NCBI GenBank assembly: GCA_014239715.1
Contig: JAAZYJ010000210.1
Span: forward strand, 1-5,643
Reading direction: 5' to 3'
DNA length: 5,643 bases
Source of the DNA: Flavobacteriales bacterium
GTDB taxonomy: Bacteria; Bacteroidota; Bacteroidia; Flavobacteriales; Parvicellaceae
A program made the position numbers and the translations under genes. The notes beneath the pieces were generated by a model, which worked only from the letters and a program-made list of their open reading frames with translations, ran no database searches and was not told the origin of the DNA. Each line of letters begins with the position of its first letter. The first letter of the stretch is position 1. This document shows positions 5,105-5,643 of this stretch, piece by piece.

Positions 5105-5503
5105 ATGGATCTTTTTTCTAAAAAAAATATAAGAAAAACAGCATTTCGCTCAAAAGTGCTGGACGTATTTCGGTCTAACGAAAATGCGATTACAATTCAA
5201 GATATAGAGAATGGAATAGGCCTTCATGATCGAATAACCTTATACCGAACGATAAAAACATTCCTTGATAAAGGAGTAATTCATGAAATCGTAATGACGG
5301 GAGATATCAAAAAGCTTGCTTTATGCAATGACTGTGGAATTGAGAACGATCATAAACATGTTCACAACCATGTTCATTTTCACTGTGAAAAATGTGATGA
5401 GGTCATTTGTGTTGACAACAAAATGCCCAGTCTAAATTTAAAAGGATTTCAGGTAGAGTCATTTGAGATTCAGGCGCGTGGTACTTGTGTGAATTGTGTT
5501 TAA
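5105..5503 (+). CDS. Fur-superfamily metalloregulator, Zur-like transcriptional repressor
   Basis: 132 residues, the usual length for the family. The N-terminal winged helix occupies about residues 12-65, with the recognition helix in DRITLYRTIKTFLDKGVI (42-59), matching the family 'TvYRtl..l...G.i' signature. The hinge and dimerisation domain has the metal signature HVHNHVHFHCEKC (85-97). C94/C97 and C128/C131 (TCVNC) form the structural Cys4 zinc site found in Fur, Zur and PerR proteins. Histidines 83, 85, 87, 89, 91 and 93 lie in the regulatory-metal region. There is an additional CNDC (74-77), plus C102. By family knowledge it binds DNA as a dimer when loaded with metal. The divergent His-rich exported protein and a palindrome unlike an iron Fur box favour zinc (Zur) over iron. 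The ATG at 5105 is preferred because the palindrome ends directly before it and the helix begins soon after. Autoregulation is likely. The stop overlaps the convergent gene by 4 nt. Confidence 0.88.
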   Translation: MDLFSKKNIRKTAFRSKVLDVFRSNENAITIQDIENGIGLHDRITLYRTIKTFLDKGVIHEIVMTGDIKKLALCNDCGIENDHKHVHNHVHFHCEKCDEVICVDNKMPSLNLKGFQVESFEIQARGTCVNCV

Positions 5504-5643
5504 AATAACTTTCCCATTATTTCAGGTTTAGTCAGTTCAACAATACCATGAGGAAGTACACCCGTTACAGAAAGGCCTTCGATTGCGATTCTAACAAGCC
5601 TCAGTGTCGGGAATCCAACAGCCGCCGTCATTCTTCTTACCTG
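5500..5643 (-). CDS. Saccharopine dehydrogenase-like protein, C-terminal 47 residues; 5' end outside window
   Basis: A - strand frame is open from the window edge (codon 5641-5643) to TAA (5500-5502), giving 47 residues. The sequence RMTAAVGFPTLRLVRIAIEG, then LSVTGVLP, then KPEIMGKLF resembles the C-terminal end of saccharopine dehydrogenase family proteins, which typically read 'MA.TVG.P...A...L.G.I...GV..P...EIY.P.L'. Members are NAD(P)-dependent enzymes of lysine or polyamine metabolism with an N-terminal Rossmann fold, which would lie outside the window. The identification rests on a short stretch. An unrelated protein is possible, but the frame itself is convincing because it runs to the edge with protein-like composition. 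Its stop overlaps the last bases of the regulator gene (5500-5503). Confidence 0.5.
   Translation of the reverse strand, partial: QVRRMTAAVGFPTLRLVRIAIEGLSVTGVLPHGIVELTKPEIMGKLF

Noticed and set aside
1..5643. A phage, insertion sequence, CRISPR array or toxin-antitoxin pair
   Set aside because: No transposase, integrase, terminal inverted repeats, direct repeat arrays or toxin-like gene pairs were found; the gene set is housekeeping-like apart from the metal locus.

Overview
The window looks like ordinary chromosomal DNA from a member of the Bacteroidota, probably an aerobic flavobacterium- or cytophaga-like organism. Four things suggest this. The DNA is moderately AT-rich. Strong Shine-Dalgarno sequences are missing. 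Several gene starts are preceded by the Bacteroidota-type -7 element TAnnTTTG. One protein has a secretion signal ending in a typical ...FGQ and a C-terminal Phe, as in outer-membrane barrels. The assignment rests on these features and not on a marker gene.

Left part (1-2552, + strand): the C-terminal ~421 residues of an S9A oligopeptidase B, cut by the window edge and with its full catalytic triad, followed after 64 nt by a complete 406-residue FAD-dependent monooxygenase-like protein with its own candidate promoter. The two are co-oriented, but nothing else links them functionally.

Middle part (2553-4498): a short convergent intergenic region with a hairpin, a small unrecognised 80-aa protein on the - strand (GTG start), then about 350 nt without a convincing gene that contains several inverted repeats. 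Next comes a membrane-anchored CotH-kinase-like protein on the + strand (start chosen at 3215), with a transmembrane segment at each end.

Right part (4499-5643): the most interesting unit. A secreted, histidine-rich, probable outer-membrane protein (- strand) is divergent from a Fur-superfamily, Zur-like metalloregulator (+ strand). The 63-nt gap between them holds a perfect 7-1-7 palindrome (TGCAACA-T-TGTTGCA) three bases before the regulator's ATG, and a -7 promoter element facing each way. The simplest reading is a self-contained, metal-responsive (probably zinc) locus in which one operator controls both genes. The regulator ends convergently, with a 4-nt overlap, on the 3' end of a - strand gene whose last 47 residues resemble the C-terminus of saccharopine dehydrogenase-type enzymes.

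No tRNA, rRNA, CRISPR array, insertion sequence or phage gene was seen.
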